From NCBI RefSeq assembly GCF_003086295.3, contig NC_092053.1, forward strand, positions 89,376,745-89,440,744: DNA of 64,000 nt, written 5' to 3'. This document shows positions 52,523-63,778 of this stretch, piece by piece. Origin of the DNA: Arachis hypogaea. Lineage: Eukaryota; Streptophyta; Magnoliopsida; Fabales; Fabaceae. Positions within the stretch are counted from its first letter, which is position 1, and each line of letters begins with the position of its first letter. The notes beneath the pieces are model-generated. The model saw only the letters and a program-made list of their open reading frames with translations. It made no database searches and had not been told where the DNA came from. The translations under genes were made by a program, and so were the position numbers.

Positions 52523-54861
52523 CCTTCCTTCAACACATCTCTTTTCTTTTCCTCTTTCCATTTCTTTCTTTCCCCTTTCTTCTTCCCTTCTTCTACCCCT
52601 CATCCAACACTCCCAAACACCATTGATGACCATTTATTTTAGTTAACTAATTAGTTAGTTAGTTAGTTGATTATTTAGTTTTAGTTAGTTTTCATTTCAT
52701 TTTCTCTTTTTCATTGTAAGTGTTGGATTGTTATTCTTGTTTACCATATATTGCTACTTATTGTTGAGGTTATATTTTACTACCTAGTTTTAAGTTTTTC
52801 ATGCTTACCTTTTAAGAATACCAAGTGATGAGAATTGCCCTCGAGCTTGTAACTCTTCTTGCATTGCATGATTTGGCCTCCATGTGATTTGAACCTTATT
52901 CTTTGATTAGGCAATCTCTTGACATTGGATGGTGTGCATTTACCTTAATGCATTGTATTTCACGATCATATGCATCTATATGCTTATAGCTTGAATGCCT
53001 TCATGCTTCTTTAATGCTTGTTTTACCTTACAAGTTTACTTAGAGTATCTCAAGCACACTAGGATAAGTGAAGTGTATGCTTCTTTTGTGACATCGCTTT
53101 TTATGCTAGTGTATGTTCTAAAAGGCGCCTAATTTAGAATTCACACACTCATTTGTCATTATTGTCACACTAATTCACTCACTCAATTCTAGTGATTTGT
53201 ACCTCATTCCCAACAATGTATGCTTCCTTGCTTTTGTATTTTCTCATCTTATGGTGTTATATTTTTATTTTTCATGATTAATGCACCACAAGCAAAAATG
53301 AAAGCGGAAGAAAGAACACACAGCAACTTCGTACCCCCTAGCTCATCTTTGAATGCACCGAGGATGGTGCAGTCTTCAAGTGTGGGGAGGTCGTCCGACC
53401 GGTCGGCGATTTTGGGTGACAAATTTCTAATCTCAACACTTTTGCATTTCATTTTAGGTTTTTAGGATTTTTTATTGCATTTTCTTAATTTTGCATATAT
53501 ATACATAATAAGTTTAGTCAAAATAATGAGGTTTTTCAAGAATTCTATATATAGGGCACCAATTGATTTGAGTGAAAACTTTTCATAGAACTTGCTTGAA
53601 TTATACATATATTGTGGATCATGTTTTGAGCAAAGACCACAAGCAAGTGAGATTTGAGCCTAATGGTGTAGTTACATCTTATAACCACTTATTTTCCTTC
53701 TTGTGTGCATTATTCTCTTTTTATGATTGTAATCTTTGATTTGTTTGATTCTTTATGTCCATTATTTTGTGTATTCATGCATTTATATGATTGAGGCCAT
53801 CATTTCATTTAGCTCGCTTACCCAAATAGCCTTACCTTTTATCTTCCATTATTAGCCAATTTGAGCCTACGATTAATCCACTTGTTCTTAATTTAGCACA
53901 TTACAAGCCTTAAAGCGGAAAATAATAAATGTCCTTATTTGGATCTTTGATTAGCTTAGGGTAGAGTGTGTGTATCATTCAAGTGTGGGAACCTTGGGAC
54001 ATTGGGGGAATAAAAGGGTAGTTTTATATTTTTATTGAAATTATTGGGAATTGGGTACATGCTCATGTATTGATAAAATGTATAGACCTTATGCATTGAT
54101 GTTCTTGTATATAGTTTGAAAGAAAGAAAAAAATGATGAGAAAAACAAAAGAAAAAAGAAAAAGAAACAAAAAGAAGAGCATGGAAAAGAAAAGAAAAAA
54201 ATAGAAAAAGAAAGAAATAAAAAGGGGACAAAATACCCCAAGCAAAGCTCAATAAGGGTCAATGCATAAGTGTTGTGAAATGAAAAGGAAATGCATGAGT
54301 ATGTGAAAAAGTGAGAAAAATGGGTAGTTAGGTTAGCTTTAAAATTGTATAGGATGTCATAGGTTAGGTGGAAAGTTTAAGCATATCAAAGATTCAAATT
54401 TTAAGCTCACTTGACCAAATATGCATCCTACCTTGACCCTAGCCCTATTACAACCAATGAAAAGACCTCATGATAGGTGTATGCATACATGAAATAAATG
54501 TTGATTGTTAGAAGAAAAACAAATCTTGGAAAACATGATTAGGGGAGAATTGAGTGAATCAACCCTAAACTTTTTAGCGAATAGCGTGCAAACACATCTG
54601 GTGAGGGTTTGATGCTCAATTACATGTTTTCACCTATGATCATCATTCTTCATGCAAGTTTGTAAATATATTTAATAGCTCAATTCAATTGTGGTTTGGC
54701 ATGGTTGCCAATACCTTTAGCCCTTGTGCATATATGCTTCTTGGACATTGATTTATTTTGGCCAAGCAATTGCATTCATATAGATAGTTGCATATAGGTA
54801 GATTGCATTTAGTTACTTTACATTGAATAAATGTTGATGCCCTTTGCTTTCTCTTGGTTTA
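52523..54861 (+). other. Long 3' non-coding region of element D
   Basis: 2.3 kb without a believable ORF. It has a CT-rich run (52530-52600), a short TTAGTTAG repeat (about 52640-52690), an internal hairpin/PPT-like module (53354-53391), and an A/G-rich run (54118-54225) that makes false minus-strand ORFs. A related sequence is found in H from about 60600. Confidence 0.6.
53354..53391 (+). promoter_or_regulatory. Internal hairpin plus PPT module, element D
   Basis: TGCACCG-AGGA-TGGTGCA (53354-53371, 7 bp with one G-U), then CAAGTGTGGGGAGGT. Position and stem match the I copy (28987-29024). Confidence 0.7.
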
Positions 54862-54898
54862 AGCATGAGAACATGCTTGGTTTAAGTGTGGGGAGGTT
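54862..54898 (+). promoter_or_regulatory. Hairpin plus polypurine tract before the D 3' LTR
   Basis: AAGCATG-AGAA-CATGCTT (54862-54879, perfect 7 bp), then TTTAAGTGTGGGGAGGT directly against the LTR at 54899. Confidence 0.8.
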
Positions 54899-56400
54899 GA
54901 TAAACCCCATATTTAGGGTTTATCTTGTGTTGAATTTAGAGGGTTTTATCATCTTTTCCCACATTTATCTAATGAAATAGCATGGTTTTATAACTTCTCC
55001 TTTAATTGTGCTTAAGAGTGAAAACATGCTTTTTAGGTCTTACAATAGCTAAATTTAATTTACCTTGATTCCATTAGGTGCCTTGATATGTTTGTTAAGT
55101 GATTTCAGATTTGGGAGGCAAGATTGGATCAAGGAAATGAAGGAAAAGCATGTAAAATTGGAGAACTCATGAAGAAATGAAGGAATCGCAAAAGCTGTCA
55201 AGCCGACCTCTTCGCACTTAATCGACCATAACTTGAGCTACAGAGATCCAAATGACGCGGTTCCAGTTGCGTTGAAAAGCTAACATCTGGGCTTTGAAAT
55301 GATATAAGATTTGCCATAGTTACATCACGTTTAGAGGGGTGTGCACGCAGCGATTTGCACGTGATTCATTAAAAGAAATTAGTGGCCAGCGAATTCTAAG
55401 GCATTTTGGGCCCAATCCAACTTATTTCTAATGCTATTTGACCCAAGGATTAAAGAGGGATGAGACATCTAGTCATTAGTTTAGTTTTATTTTAGTTTTC
55501 ACATGCTTTTAGTTAGTTTCTAGAGAGAGAAGCTCTCTCTTCTCTCTAGAATTAGGAGTAGGTTAGATCTAGATTAGGAATTCTTAGTTCTATGTTTAAT
55601 TCATACTTTGATTTACTTTTCCTTTATCAATTCTTCTTCTTCTACCTTTCCTCTCTCCAGTTTAGCATTTAATTCATGTAATTCTCTACTTTGATGTTGA
55701 TGCATCTTTGTTCTTCCATTTTCATTTTAATGCAATTTATGTTTTCATGTTCCTTTATTGTTCATTTGATTTGTTGTTGTTTAATTTCTTGCAATTGAGT
55801 AGTGTAGATTTACTTTCCTTGCACTCTTTACTATGCTTTCCTTCTATGCCTTTCAAGTGTTTGATAAAATGCTTGGTTGGATTTTAGAGTAGAATTTTGT
55901 GCTCTTGGCTTGGGAAGGTAACTTAGGAACTCTTGAGTTACTAATGTACAAGTGATTGACGATTGGGAGCCATTAACGCTAGATCTCACTAATTGATTTG
56001 GTGGAGAACTAGGACTTATGGTCTTGGATTGACATAACTCACTTGAATTTCCTTTATTAGTTAGGGGTTAACTTAGTGGGGTTGGTCGTTAGTGATTAGG
56101 ATAGAGATCCTTGACCACCAAACCTTGCCAAGGCCTTTTTGTTATTTGAATTTTATTTCCATTTACTTTTCATGTTTCTTATCCAAAAACCCCAAAATCC
56201 TTCATAACCAATAACAAGACACTTCATTGTAATTCCTAGGGAGAACGACCCGAGGTACAATACTTCGGTTTATAAATTTAGGAGTTTGTACTTGTGACAA
56301 ACAATCTTTTGTATGAAAAGATTATTGATTGGTTTAGAAACTATACTTTACAACAAGACTTCATTTGAGAATTTCTAAACCGTTAAAAGTCTAATCATCA
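54899..56400 (+). repeat. 3' LTR of element D
   Basis: 1502 bp, TGATAAACCCC to CTAATCATCA, close to 48604-50108 with scattered substitutions and small indels. Confidence 0.9.
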
Positions 56401-56405
56401 AGGTC
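56401..56405. repeat. Target site duplication of D, right copy (AGGTC)
   Basis: Matches 48599-48603. Confidence 0.88.
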
Positions 56406-57198
56406 TATGAGTGGGCTCTCTTGCTTGCTCCATCCTTTTCTTAGTGATGGGCTTGTCCTCATCAATGAGGATGTCTTTGTCTATGTCAATTCCAGTTGAA
56501 TTGCAGAGGTGACAAATTAGATGAGGGAAGGCTAACCTTGCCAAAGTAGAGGACTTGTCCGCCACCTTGTAGAGTTCTAGGGATATAACCTCGTGAATTT
56601 CTACTTCCTCTCCATTCATGATGCTATGGATCATGATAGCCCAGTCTATAGTAACTTCAAACCAGTTGCTAGTGGGAATGATTGAGCGTTGGATGAACTC
56701 CAACCATCCCCTAGCCACTGGCTTGAGGTCAAGCCTTCTTAGTTGAACCGGCTTCCCTCTTGAATCTCTCTTCCATTGAGCGCCTTCCACACAAATGTCC
56801 ATAAGGACTTGGTCCAACCTTTGATCAAAGTTGACCCTTCTAGTGTAGGGCCATGCATCTCCTTGCATCATTGGCAAGTTGAATGCCAATCTTACATTTT
56901 CCAGACTGAAATCTAAGTATTTTTCCTGGACCATTGTAAGACAATTCTTTGGGTCCAAGTTCACACTTTGATCATGGTTTTTAATGATGCATGCATTAGC
57001 ATAGAACTCTTGAACCATTAAGATCCCGACTTGTTGAATGAGGTTGGTGAGAATTTTCCAACCTCTTCTTCGAATCTCATGTCGGATCTCCGGACATTCA
57101 ATCTTTTTGAGCTTAAAGGGAACCTCGGGGATCACCTTTTTCTTTGCCACAACTTCATAGAAGTGGTCTTGATGAACTTTTGAGATGAATCTCTCCAT
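56401..57198 (-). pseudogene. ORF3 of element E, N-terminal part (before D insertion)
   Basis: The frame opens at ATG 57198 (MERFISKVHQDHFYE) and runs until D. Blocks shared with B: ECPEIRHEIRRRGWKILTN, VQEFYANA, DICVEGAQW, RLDLKPVARGWLEFIQRSII. The original start codon (ATG in C at 3452) is ATA here (57272), and a base is lost just after, so MERF may be a secondary start. Apart from these and D, the frame is open, so E probably had a nearly intact ORF3 when D inserted. Confidence 0.75.
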
Positions 57199-57308
57199 CT
57201 CCCATGACTCAGAGGTGGAAGCTTTTGCCTTCTTTTCCTCTTTTTAGAGGTTTCTTTGGCCTTAGGTGCTATAAATGGTTATGGAAAAACAAAAAGCGAC
57301 GCTTTTAC

Positions 57309-57346
57309 CACACCAAACTTAAAAGGTTTGCTCGTCCTCGAGCAAA
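57309..57346 (-). promoter_or_regulatory. Internal hairpin plus PPT-like module, element E
   Basis: In sense: TTTGCTCG-AGGA-CGAGCAAA (57346-57327, perfect 8 bp), then TTTTAAGTTTGGTGTG; identical to the C copy. Confidence 0.65.
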
Positions 57347-57782
57347 AGAAGAAAGAAGTGAGTAAAAGAAGAAGAAAATGGAGGAGATGGAGGGTTGGTG
57401 TAGGCTCGGCCAAGTTGAAGAGAAGTGTGTATGATGTGGGAAAATAAAGGTGGTGAAGGGGGTATTTATAGGGTGAGAGAGAGGGGGGTTTCCGTGTATT
57501 AGGGGTTGGGTTTGGGAGGGAAAGTATTTGGATTTGAATTGTGAGGTTGGTGGGGTTTTTGGGGAAGAGTGGGTGGAGGTGATTGGTGAAGATGTGATGG
57601 GGAAGAGAAATGGAGGTGATTGGTAAGGGGTATTTGGAAAAGGGTGTTATGGAAAGGTGTGAAGAGGAGAGGGAGAGAGTTGAGGTAGGTGGGGATCCTG
57701 TGGGATCCACAGATCCTGAGGTATCAAGGATTTCTCATCTCTGCACCATGTTGGCATGTAAATGCCACTTGGAGTGCCAATC
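57347..57782 (-). other. G-rich (plus-strand) spacer in element E
   Basis: About 0.4 kb, C/T-rich in sense, with CACCACC and CTCTCTCCC runs. Missing in C, where only about 110 bp stand here. The 143-codon minus-strand ORF across it (57710-57279) is low-complexity Pro/Ser/Leu and doubtful. Confidence 0.45.
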
Positions 57783-57986
57783 CTGACGTTAAACGCCAGG
57801 TTGCTGCCCATTTCTGGCGTTTAACGCCAACTTTTCTTCCCTTTCTGGCATTAAACTCCAGCTTGTTGCCCTTTTCTGGCGTTAAACGCCAGTCTAGTGC
57901 CCTTTTCTGGTGTTAAACGCCCAGAATGGTGCCAGACTGGGCGTTTAACGCCCATTCTGCTATCCTTATTGGCGTGTAAACGCCAG
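57783..57986 (-). repeat. 31-bp-register palindrome array in the E 3' region (7 units)
   Basis: Starts near 57783, 57814, 57845, 57876, 57907, 57937 and 57969; four steps are exactly 31 bp and the last two are 30 and 32. Confidence 0.88.
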
Positions 57987-58133
57987 TAAGCTCCTCCTCC
58001 AGGGTGTGCTATTTTTAATGTTATTTTTCATTCTGGTTTTTGCTTTTTCAGTTGTTTTTGTGACTTCACATGATCATCAACCTAAAGAAAATATAAAATA
58101 ACAATGGAAAATAAATAGATATAATTGAATAAA

Positions 58134-58181
58134 ATTGGGTTGCATCCCAATAAGCGCTTTTTTAATGTCAATAGCTTGACA
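58134..58181 (-). ncRNA. Twin stem-loop (SL1/SL2), element E copy
   Basis: In sense: SL1 TGTC-AAGCTATT-GACA (58181-58166), link, SL2 ATTGGG-ATGCAA-CCCAAT (58151-58134, perfect 6 bp). The stem differs from A, B and G with both sides changed together. Confidence 0.65.
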
Positions 58182-58189
58182 GTGGGCTC

Positions 58190-60481
58190 TCATGGAGCCT
58201 CACAGATACTCAGAGCAAGATGATGGCCTCCCAACAACTTAGAGTTTGAATGTGGGGGCTCTGTTTGACTCTGCTTTGAGAGAAGCTTTTCATGCTTCCT
58301 CTCCATGGTTACAGAGGGAGATCCTTGAGCCTTAAACACAAGGTAGTCCTCATTCACTTGAAGGACCAACTCTCCTTTATCAACATCAATCACAGTTTTT
58401 ACTGTGGCTAGGAAGGGTCTACCAAGGATGATGGAATCATCTATATTCTTCCCAGTTTCCAGGATTATGAAATCAGCAGAGATGTAAAGGCCTTCAACCT
58501 TCACCAAGACATCCTCTACAAGTCCATAAGCCTGTTTCCTTGAATTGTCTGCCATCTCTAGTGAGATTCTTGCAGCTTGTATCTCAAGGATCCCTAGTTT
58601 CTCCATTATAGAGAGGGGCATGAGATTTATACTTGACCCCAGGTCACACAGAGCCTTCTCAAAGGTCATGGTGCCTATGGTACAAGGTATTGGGAACTTT
58701 CCGGGGTCCAGTTTCTTTTGAGGTTATTTCTGCCTAACCAAGGTATTCAGTTCATTGATGAGCAATGGAGGTTCATTCTCCCTAGTCTCATTACCAAATA
58801 ACTTGGCATTCAGCTTTATGATTGCTTCAAGATACTTAGCAACTTGCTCATCAGCAATATCTTCATCCTCTTCAGAGGAAGAATACTCATCAGAGCTCAT
58901 AAATGGCAGAAGTAGGTTTATTGGAATCTCTATGGTCTCTATATGAGCATCAGATTCCTTTGGTTCCTCATTAGGGAATTCCTTGGAGGCCAGGGGACGT
59001 CCATTGAGGTCTTCCTCAGTGGAAATCACTGCCTTTCCCTCCTCTATGCATTCGGCCATGTGGGACGTGTTTATGGCCTTGCACTCTCTCTGGGCATTCT
59101 CTTCTGTATTGCTTAGGAGAGCACTAGAAGGGAGTTGATCAGTAACTTTTTTACTCAGCTGACCCACCTGTGCCTCCAAATTTCTAATGGAGGACTTTGT
59201 TTCAGTCATGAAACTTAGTATGGTTTTAGATAGATCAGAGACTATGGCTGCTAAGCTAGAGAGACTCTGGTCAGAATTCTCTGTCTATTGTTGAGAAGAT
59301 GATGGAAAAGGCTTGCTATTGCTAAACCTATTTCTTCTACCATTATTGTTGTTGAAGCCTTGTTGAGGCTTCTATTGGTCCTTCCATGAGAAATTTGGAT
59401 GATTTCTCCATGAAGGATTATAGGTATTTCCATAGGGTTCTCCCAAGTAATTCACCCCTGCTATTGCAGGATTCTCAGGATCATAAGCTTCTTCTTTAGA
59501 GGAAGCCTCCTTAGTACTGCCTGATGCAGCTTGCATTTCAGACAGACTCTGAGAAATCATATTGACTTGCTGAGTCAATATTTTGTTCTGAGCCAATATG
59601 GCATTCAGAGTATCAATCTCAAGAACTCCTTTCTTCTGAGTTGTCCCATTGTTCACAGGATTTCTTTCAGAAGTGTACATGAATTGGCTATTTGCAACCA
59701 TTTCAATGAGTTCCTGGGCTTCTTCAGGCGTCTTCTTCAGATGAAGAGATCCACCAGCAAAGTTGTCCAATGACATCTTAGACAGTTCAGACAGACCATC
59801 ATAGAATATGCATATGATGCTCCATTCTGAAAGCATGCCAGGAGGACACCTTCTGATCAATTGCTTGTATCTTTCCCAAGCTTCATAGAAGGATTCGCCT
59901 TCTTTCTGTCTGAAGGTTTAGACTTCCACTCTAAGCTTACTCAATTTTTGAGGTGGAAAGAACTTTGCCAAGAAAGCATTGACCAGCTTTTCCCAAGAGT
60001 TTAGGCTTTCTTTAGGTTGTGAGTCCAACCATGTCCTAGCTCTGTCTCTTACTGCAAAGGGGAAAAGCATAAGTCTGTAGACCTCAGGGTCAACCCCATT
60101 GGTCTTGACAGTGTCACAGATTTGCAAGAATTCAGCTAGAAACTGATTAGGATCTACCAATGGAAGTCCATGATACTTGCAATTCTGCTGCATCAGAGAA
60201 ACTAATTGAGGCTTAAGCTCAAAGTTGTTTACTCCAATTGCAGGAATTGAGATGCTCCTTCCACAGAAGTCAGAAGAGGGTGCAGTGAAGTCACCAAGCA
60301 TCTTCCTTGTATTATTGGCATTGTTGTTATTTTCGGCTGCCATGTCTTCTTCCTTTTCGAAAATTTCTGTCAGATCCTCTCCAGAGAGTTGTGCTTTAGC
60401 TTCTCTTAGCTTCCTCTTCAAGGTCCTTTCAGGTTCAGGATCAGCTTCAACAAGAATACCTTTGTCTTTGTTTCTGCTCAT
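58190..60481 (-). pseudogene. gag-protease polyprotein of element E, broken by stops
   Basis: One frame from ATG 60481 (MSRNKDKGILVEADPEPER) to 58190 with stops at 59918, 59372, 59285 and 58724. Gag core: NNFELKPQLVSLMQQNCKYH, then YKQLIRRCPPGMLSEW; YNPSWRNHPNFSWKDQ at about 59400; acidic linker SSDEYSSSEEDEDIADEQ; protease with CDLGSSINLMPL and SIILGRPFLATVKTVIDV (58669-58190). It aligns with C along the whole length. The TAA at 59918-59920 stands at the same codon as the TAA at 32533 in A; the TAG at 59285-59287 stands at the same codon as the TAG at 5179 in C. No pol follows the protease. Confidence 0.8.
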
Positions 60482-62047
60482 ATGAAAGAGAAAAGAACAA
60501 GAAAGTATGGAATCCTCTATGTCACAGTATAGAGATTCCTTGAGGTGTCAGAGAAAATAGGAACAGAGGGATAAGGTAGGTAGGTAATCCTAACACTTCC
60601 ATATTTTATTTTTCTTTTATTATTAGGTCTTTTAGAATTTTTAGATGCATTTTCTAGGTTTGCATATATGTATAATAAGCTTAGTTAAAATAATGAAATT
60701 ATCTAAGAAAAACATTCTTAATAGGGCATTGACATCCCAATTGATCTGAGTAAAAATTTTTCCTTGAACTTGCTTGAATTATGCATTGTGAAACATGTTT
60801 TTGAGCTAAGAACACACAACTTTGTGAGTTTTGAGCCTAATTGTGTGGTTACATCATATAACCACTTATTTTCATTCTTGTGTGTGATTATTCTCTTTCT
60901 ATGATTGTAGTCTTTGATTTGTTGGATTCTTTATGTCCATTATTCCATGTATACATGTATTTATATGATTGAGGCCATCGTTTCATTTAGCTTACCTATC
61001 CAAATAGCCTACTTTTCATCAACCATTGTTAGCCAATTTTGAGCTTATTTTAATCCCCTCTTGTTCTTAATTTTAGCATATTACAGTCTCAAAGCGAAAA
61101 ACAATAAATCTTCTTAATTTGGATCTTTGATTAGCTTAGGCTAATGAGTGTGTGTATCATTCAAGTGTGGAGAAACTTGGGACATTGGTTGAGGTAAAAG
61201 TATGTTTTGTATTTTCATTGAAGATCTTGGAAATTGGGTACATACTCATGCATTAAATGTTAAACTATATGCATTGATGCTCTTGTATATATTTTTAGTT
61301 TGAAAAGAAAAAAATAAAAGAAAAAAAATATACATATATAAAAAAATGAATGAAAAAGAAAGGAAAAGAAAAAGAAAGCAATAAAAAAGGGACAAAAATA
61401 CCCCAAAGTAAAGTAATAATAACAATGCATATGTGTTGTGATAAAAAAGAGAATGCATGAGTGTGTGAAAAAGTGAAGAATGGGTAATTAGGTTTGTATT
61501 TGAATTGTATAGGTTGTAGGTCAGGTGAGAGCTTAAGTTAATCAAATATTCAAATTTCAAGCTCACTTAGCCATATATAACCTTACCTTGACCTAGCCCC
61601 ATTACAACCTATGAAAAGACCTCATGATATATGTATGCATACATTGAATAATTGTTGATTGTTAGATGAAAAATAAATCTTAGAAAGCATGATTAGAGGA
61701 GAATTGAGTGAATCAACTCTAAACACTTGAGTGACTAGAGCGGATACACATCCGGTGAGGGTTCGATTGCTCAATTCTATGTTTTCACCTATTATTATTT
61801 CTTTTCTTGCAAGTTTGTAAATTTCTTTTAATAACTCAATTCAATTATGGAGTTGATTTGATCATGATTGCCTTAGCCCTCGTATTTGTATATGTATTCT
61901 TAGGAATTGATTTGTTTTGACCAAGTAGTTGTATGCACTTAGATAGATTGCATGTAGATAGATTGCATATAGGTTTAAGTGTATGAGAACATGCTATGTT
62001 TTCACACCTTGAATAAATGTTCATACCGTTTCTTATCCTTCTTGATT

Positions 62048-62085
62048 TAGTATGAGAACATGCTATTGTTTAAGTGTGGGGAGGT
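62048..62085 (+). promoter_or_regulatory. Hairpin plus polypurine tract before the H 3' LTR
   Basis: TAGTATG-AGAA-CATGCTA (62048-62065, one G-U pair), then TTTAAGTGTGGGGAGGT up to the LTR. Confidence 0.75.
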
Positions 62086-63511
62086 TGATAAACCCCATGT
62101 TTAGGGTTTATCTTGTATTGAAATTAGAGAATTTTATTAACTTTTCCCACATTTATTTATTAAAATAGCATGGTTTTGTAAATTCTCCTTTAATTGTGAT
62201 TAAGAGTGAAAACATAATTTTTAGGCCCAAAAATTGATAAATTTAATTCACTTTAATTCCATTCGATGTCTTGATATATTTGTTAAGTGATTTCAGGTTT
62301 AGAAGGCAAAGATTGGATTGAAGGAATGAAGAAAAAGCATGTAAAAATGGAGAACTCATGAAGAAATGAAGGAATTGCTAAGTTGTCAATCCTGACCTCT
62401 TTGTACTAAATCAATCATAACTTGAGAACAGAGGTTCAAACGAGGCGGTTCCAGTTGCGTTGGAGAGCTAACATCCGGGGCTTCAAAATGATATGCAATT
62501 TGACATAGTTGCCTTACAGTTAGGTGACGCGTACGCGTCACCCATGTGTGCGCATCGCAGGATTAGCGTGACTCACTTAAAGGCAACACGTGACCAGCAA
62601 TTTTTGAAGGGGAATGAAAAAAGTAGTCATAGTTGAGTTTTCATCATATTTTAGGTTAGAATTCTAGAGAGAGAAGCTCTTTCTTCTCTCTAGAATTAGG
62701 TTATGGTTCTTAGGTTAATTTCTCTTAGATATAGCTTTTAATTCTTGCTTTAATTTAGTTTCCTTTACCATTTCTTTTTCCTACATCTTTGCTCTCTTAG
62801 CTTTATTTGTTATTTCCTTTATTTTGTTATTCTCTTGTTCATGGACTTTTGTTCACTTTGATTTCAATTAATGCAATTTATGTTTGATGTTCTTATTGTT
62901 TAATTGCTTTGCTGTTGTTGTTTTCATGCTTTGGTAGTTGTAGATCTTACATTTCTTACAATTTTACCTTGCTTTCCTTTTGTGCCTTCTAAGTGTTTGA
63001 TAAAATGCTTGGTTGGATTTTAGAGTAGATTTTCTATTCTTGGCTTGGGATGGTAACTTGGGTGACCTTGAGTTGCTAATATCCAAGTGATTGATAATTG
63101 GTGTCCATTGACACTAGCTTTCACTAAGTCAATTAGTGAGTGGCTAGGACTTATAGATTGGGATTGATAAAGCTCATTTAACTTTCATTCACTTATTAGA
63201 GGATGACTTAATGGGATTGATCCTTGCAATTATCATGTTGTGGTTAGTGACAAGGATAGAGATCCTTAACCATCAACCCTTGCCAAGACCTTTTTACCAT
63301 TTGAGTTCCTTTACTTTCTTGTTATTTATGTTTCTTGTCCCTTATCACAAAACCCCAAAATATACTTCCGATAACCAATAACATAAACACTTTCCTAGAA
63401 TTCCTTGTGACAAACAAATTAAACTTTGATTGAGAATTAATTGTTGGTTAAGAACTATACTAGCAATAAGATTTCATTGAGAAATTTTTTACCGACAAAA
63501 ATCTCACATCA
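62086..63511 (+). repeat. 3' LTR of element H
   Basis: 1426 bp, TGATAAACCCC to CTCACATCA. It is diverged from D but has the same order, including GACGCGTACGCGTC (about 62526) and the CT/AG hairpin (62662-62695). Confidence 0.8.
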
Positions 63512-63520
63512 GTACTTAGT

Positions 63521-63778
63521 TGGAAAGAGATTGTCAATGTCAAGTACGAGTTTCTCAAAACTTCGGATAATCAACGATTCCAATAGCATGTTTTCTAGCT
63601 TGAAAGTGATGACCATGTCCAGGTGATGTTCAACGTTCATGGAAAAATTATAACTCAACAAGTGATGAAACTCTACGCTAAAGTCAATAATATTGAGGAG
63701 TGTAATGTGGCTTTCCTGCTTCGTACAGGAGGGTTAACCACTATCAATACATCCTTTCTAAAATGCAAATTTGTATGA
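63521..63778 (+). pseudogene. Possible MULE-type transposase remnant
   Basis: The frame reads KYEFLKTSDNQRF, two stops close together (about 63581 and 63593), then LESDDHVQVMFNVHGKI and VMKLYAKVNNIEE, then TGA at 63776. The DDHVQVMF...LYAKV pattern recalls the N-terminal region of plant MuDR-like transposases, where a D-D/E-V..MF segment is followed by a (V/I)ELYV strand. This is recall only and the match is short. The catalytic region, if it existed, is not here. Confidence 0.3.

Larger units (their letters stand above)
48604..56400 (+). mobile_element. Element D: complete non-autonomous LTR retrotransposon
   Basis: 7.8 kb with LTRs of 1505 and 1502 bp, target duplication AGGTC, perfect tRNA-Asp PBS, one long reading frame with two stops right after a 150-bp leader, twin stem-loop, a CG-rich array, about 2.3 kb of non-coding sequence, and a standard polypurine tract. 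No gag, protease, RT or integrase motif is visible. Element H and pieces I, K and L belong to the same LTR group. Confidence 0.9.
56406..60590 (-). mobile_element. Element E, main part: non-autonomous C-family element
   Basis: Sense order from high to low: short leader remnant, gag-protease frame with stops, twin stem-loop, palindrome array, hairpin module, ORF3 (cut by D), then 3' UTR and 3' LTR at 48313-45939. No RT, RNase H or integrase. The 5' LTR, PBS and most of the leader are missing beyond about 60590, where element H begins. Overall organisation is the same as C. Confidence 0.8.
60591..63511 (+). mobile_element. Element H: 3' half of a D-like element
   Basis: From about 60591 the sequence follows D's internal 3' part (from about 53450) to the terminal hairpin/PPT module and a 3' LTR (62086-63511). 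The 5' half is missing at the junction with E. The A-rich run at 61300-61385 makes a false minus-strand ORF. The five bases after the LTR are GTACT; no partner is left to test as a target duplication. Confidence 0.75.

Noticed and set aside
52226..52646. Arg/Cys-rich ORFs on both strands
   Set aside because: Produced by the CG-rich array, which lacks stop codons in most frames; no family likeness.
52640..52690. TTAGTTAG repeat as telomere-like sequence
   Set aside because: Only a few irregular units, and the plant telomere unit is TTTAGGG.
54118..54225. A/G-rich run as a polypurine tract of D
   Set aside because: It is impure and about 700 bp from the LTR; the tract at 54887-54898 abuts the LTR and fits far better.
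57279..57710. 143-codon Pro/Ser/Leu-rich minus-strand ORF
   Set aside because: C/T-rich spacer, absent in the sister element C, and it overlaps the hairpin/PPT-like module.
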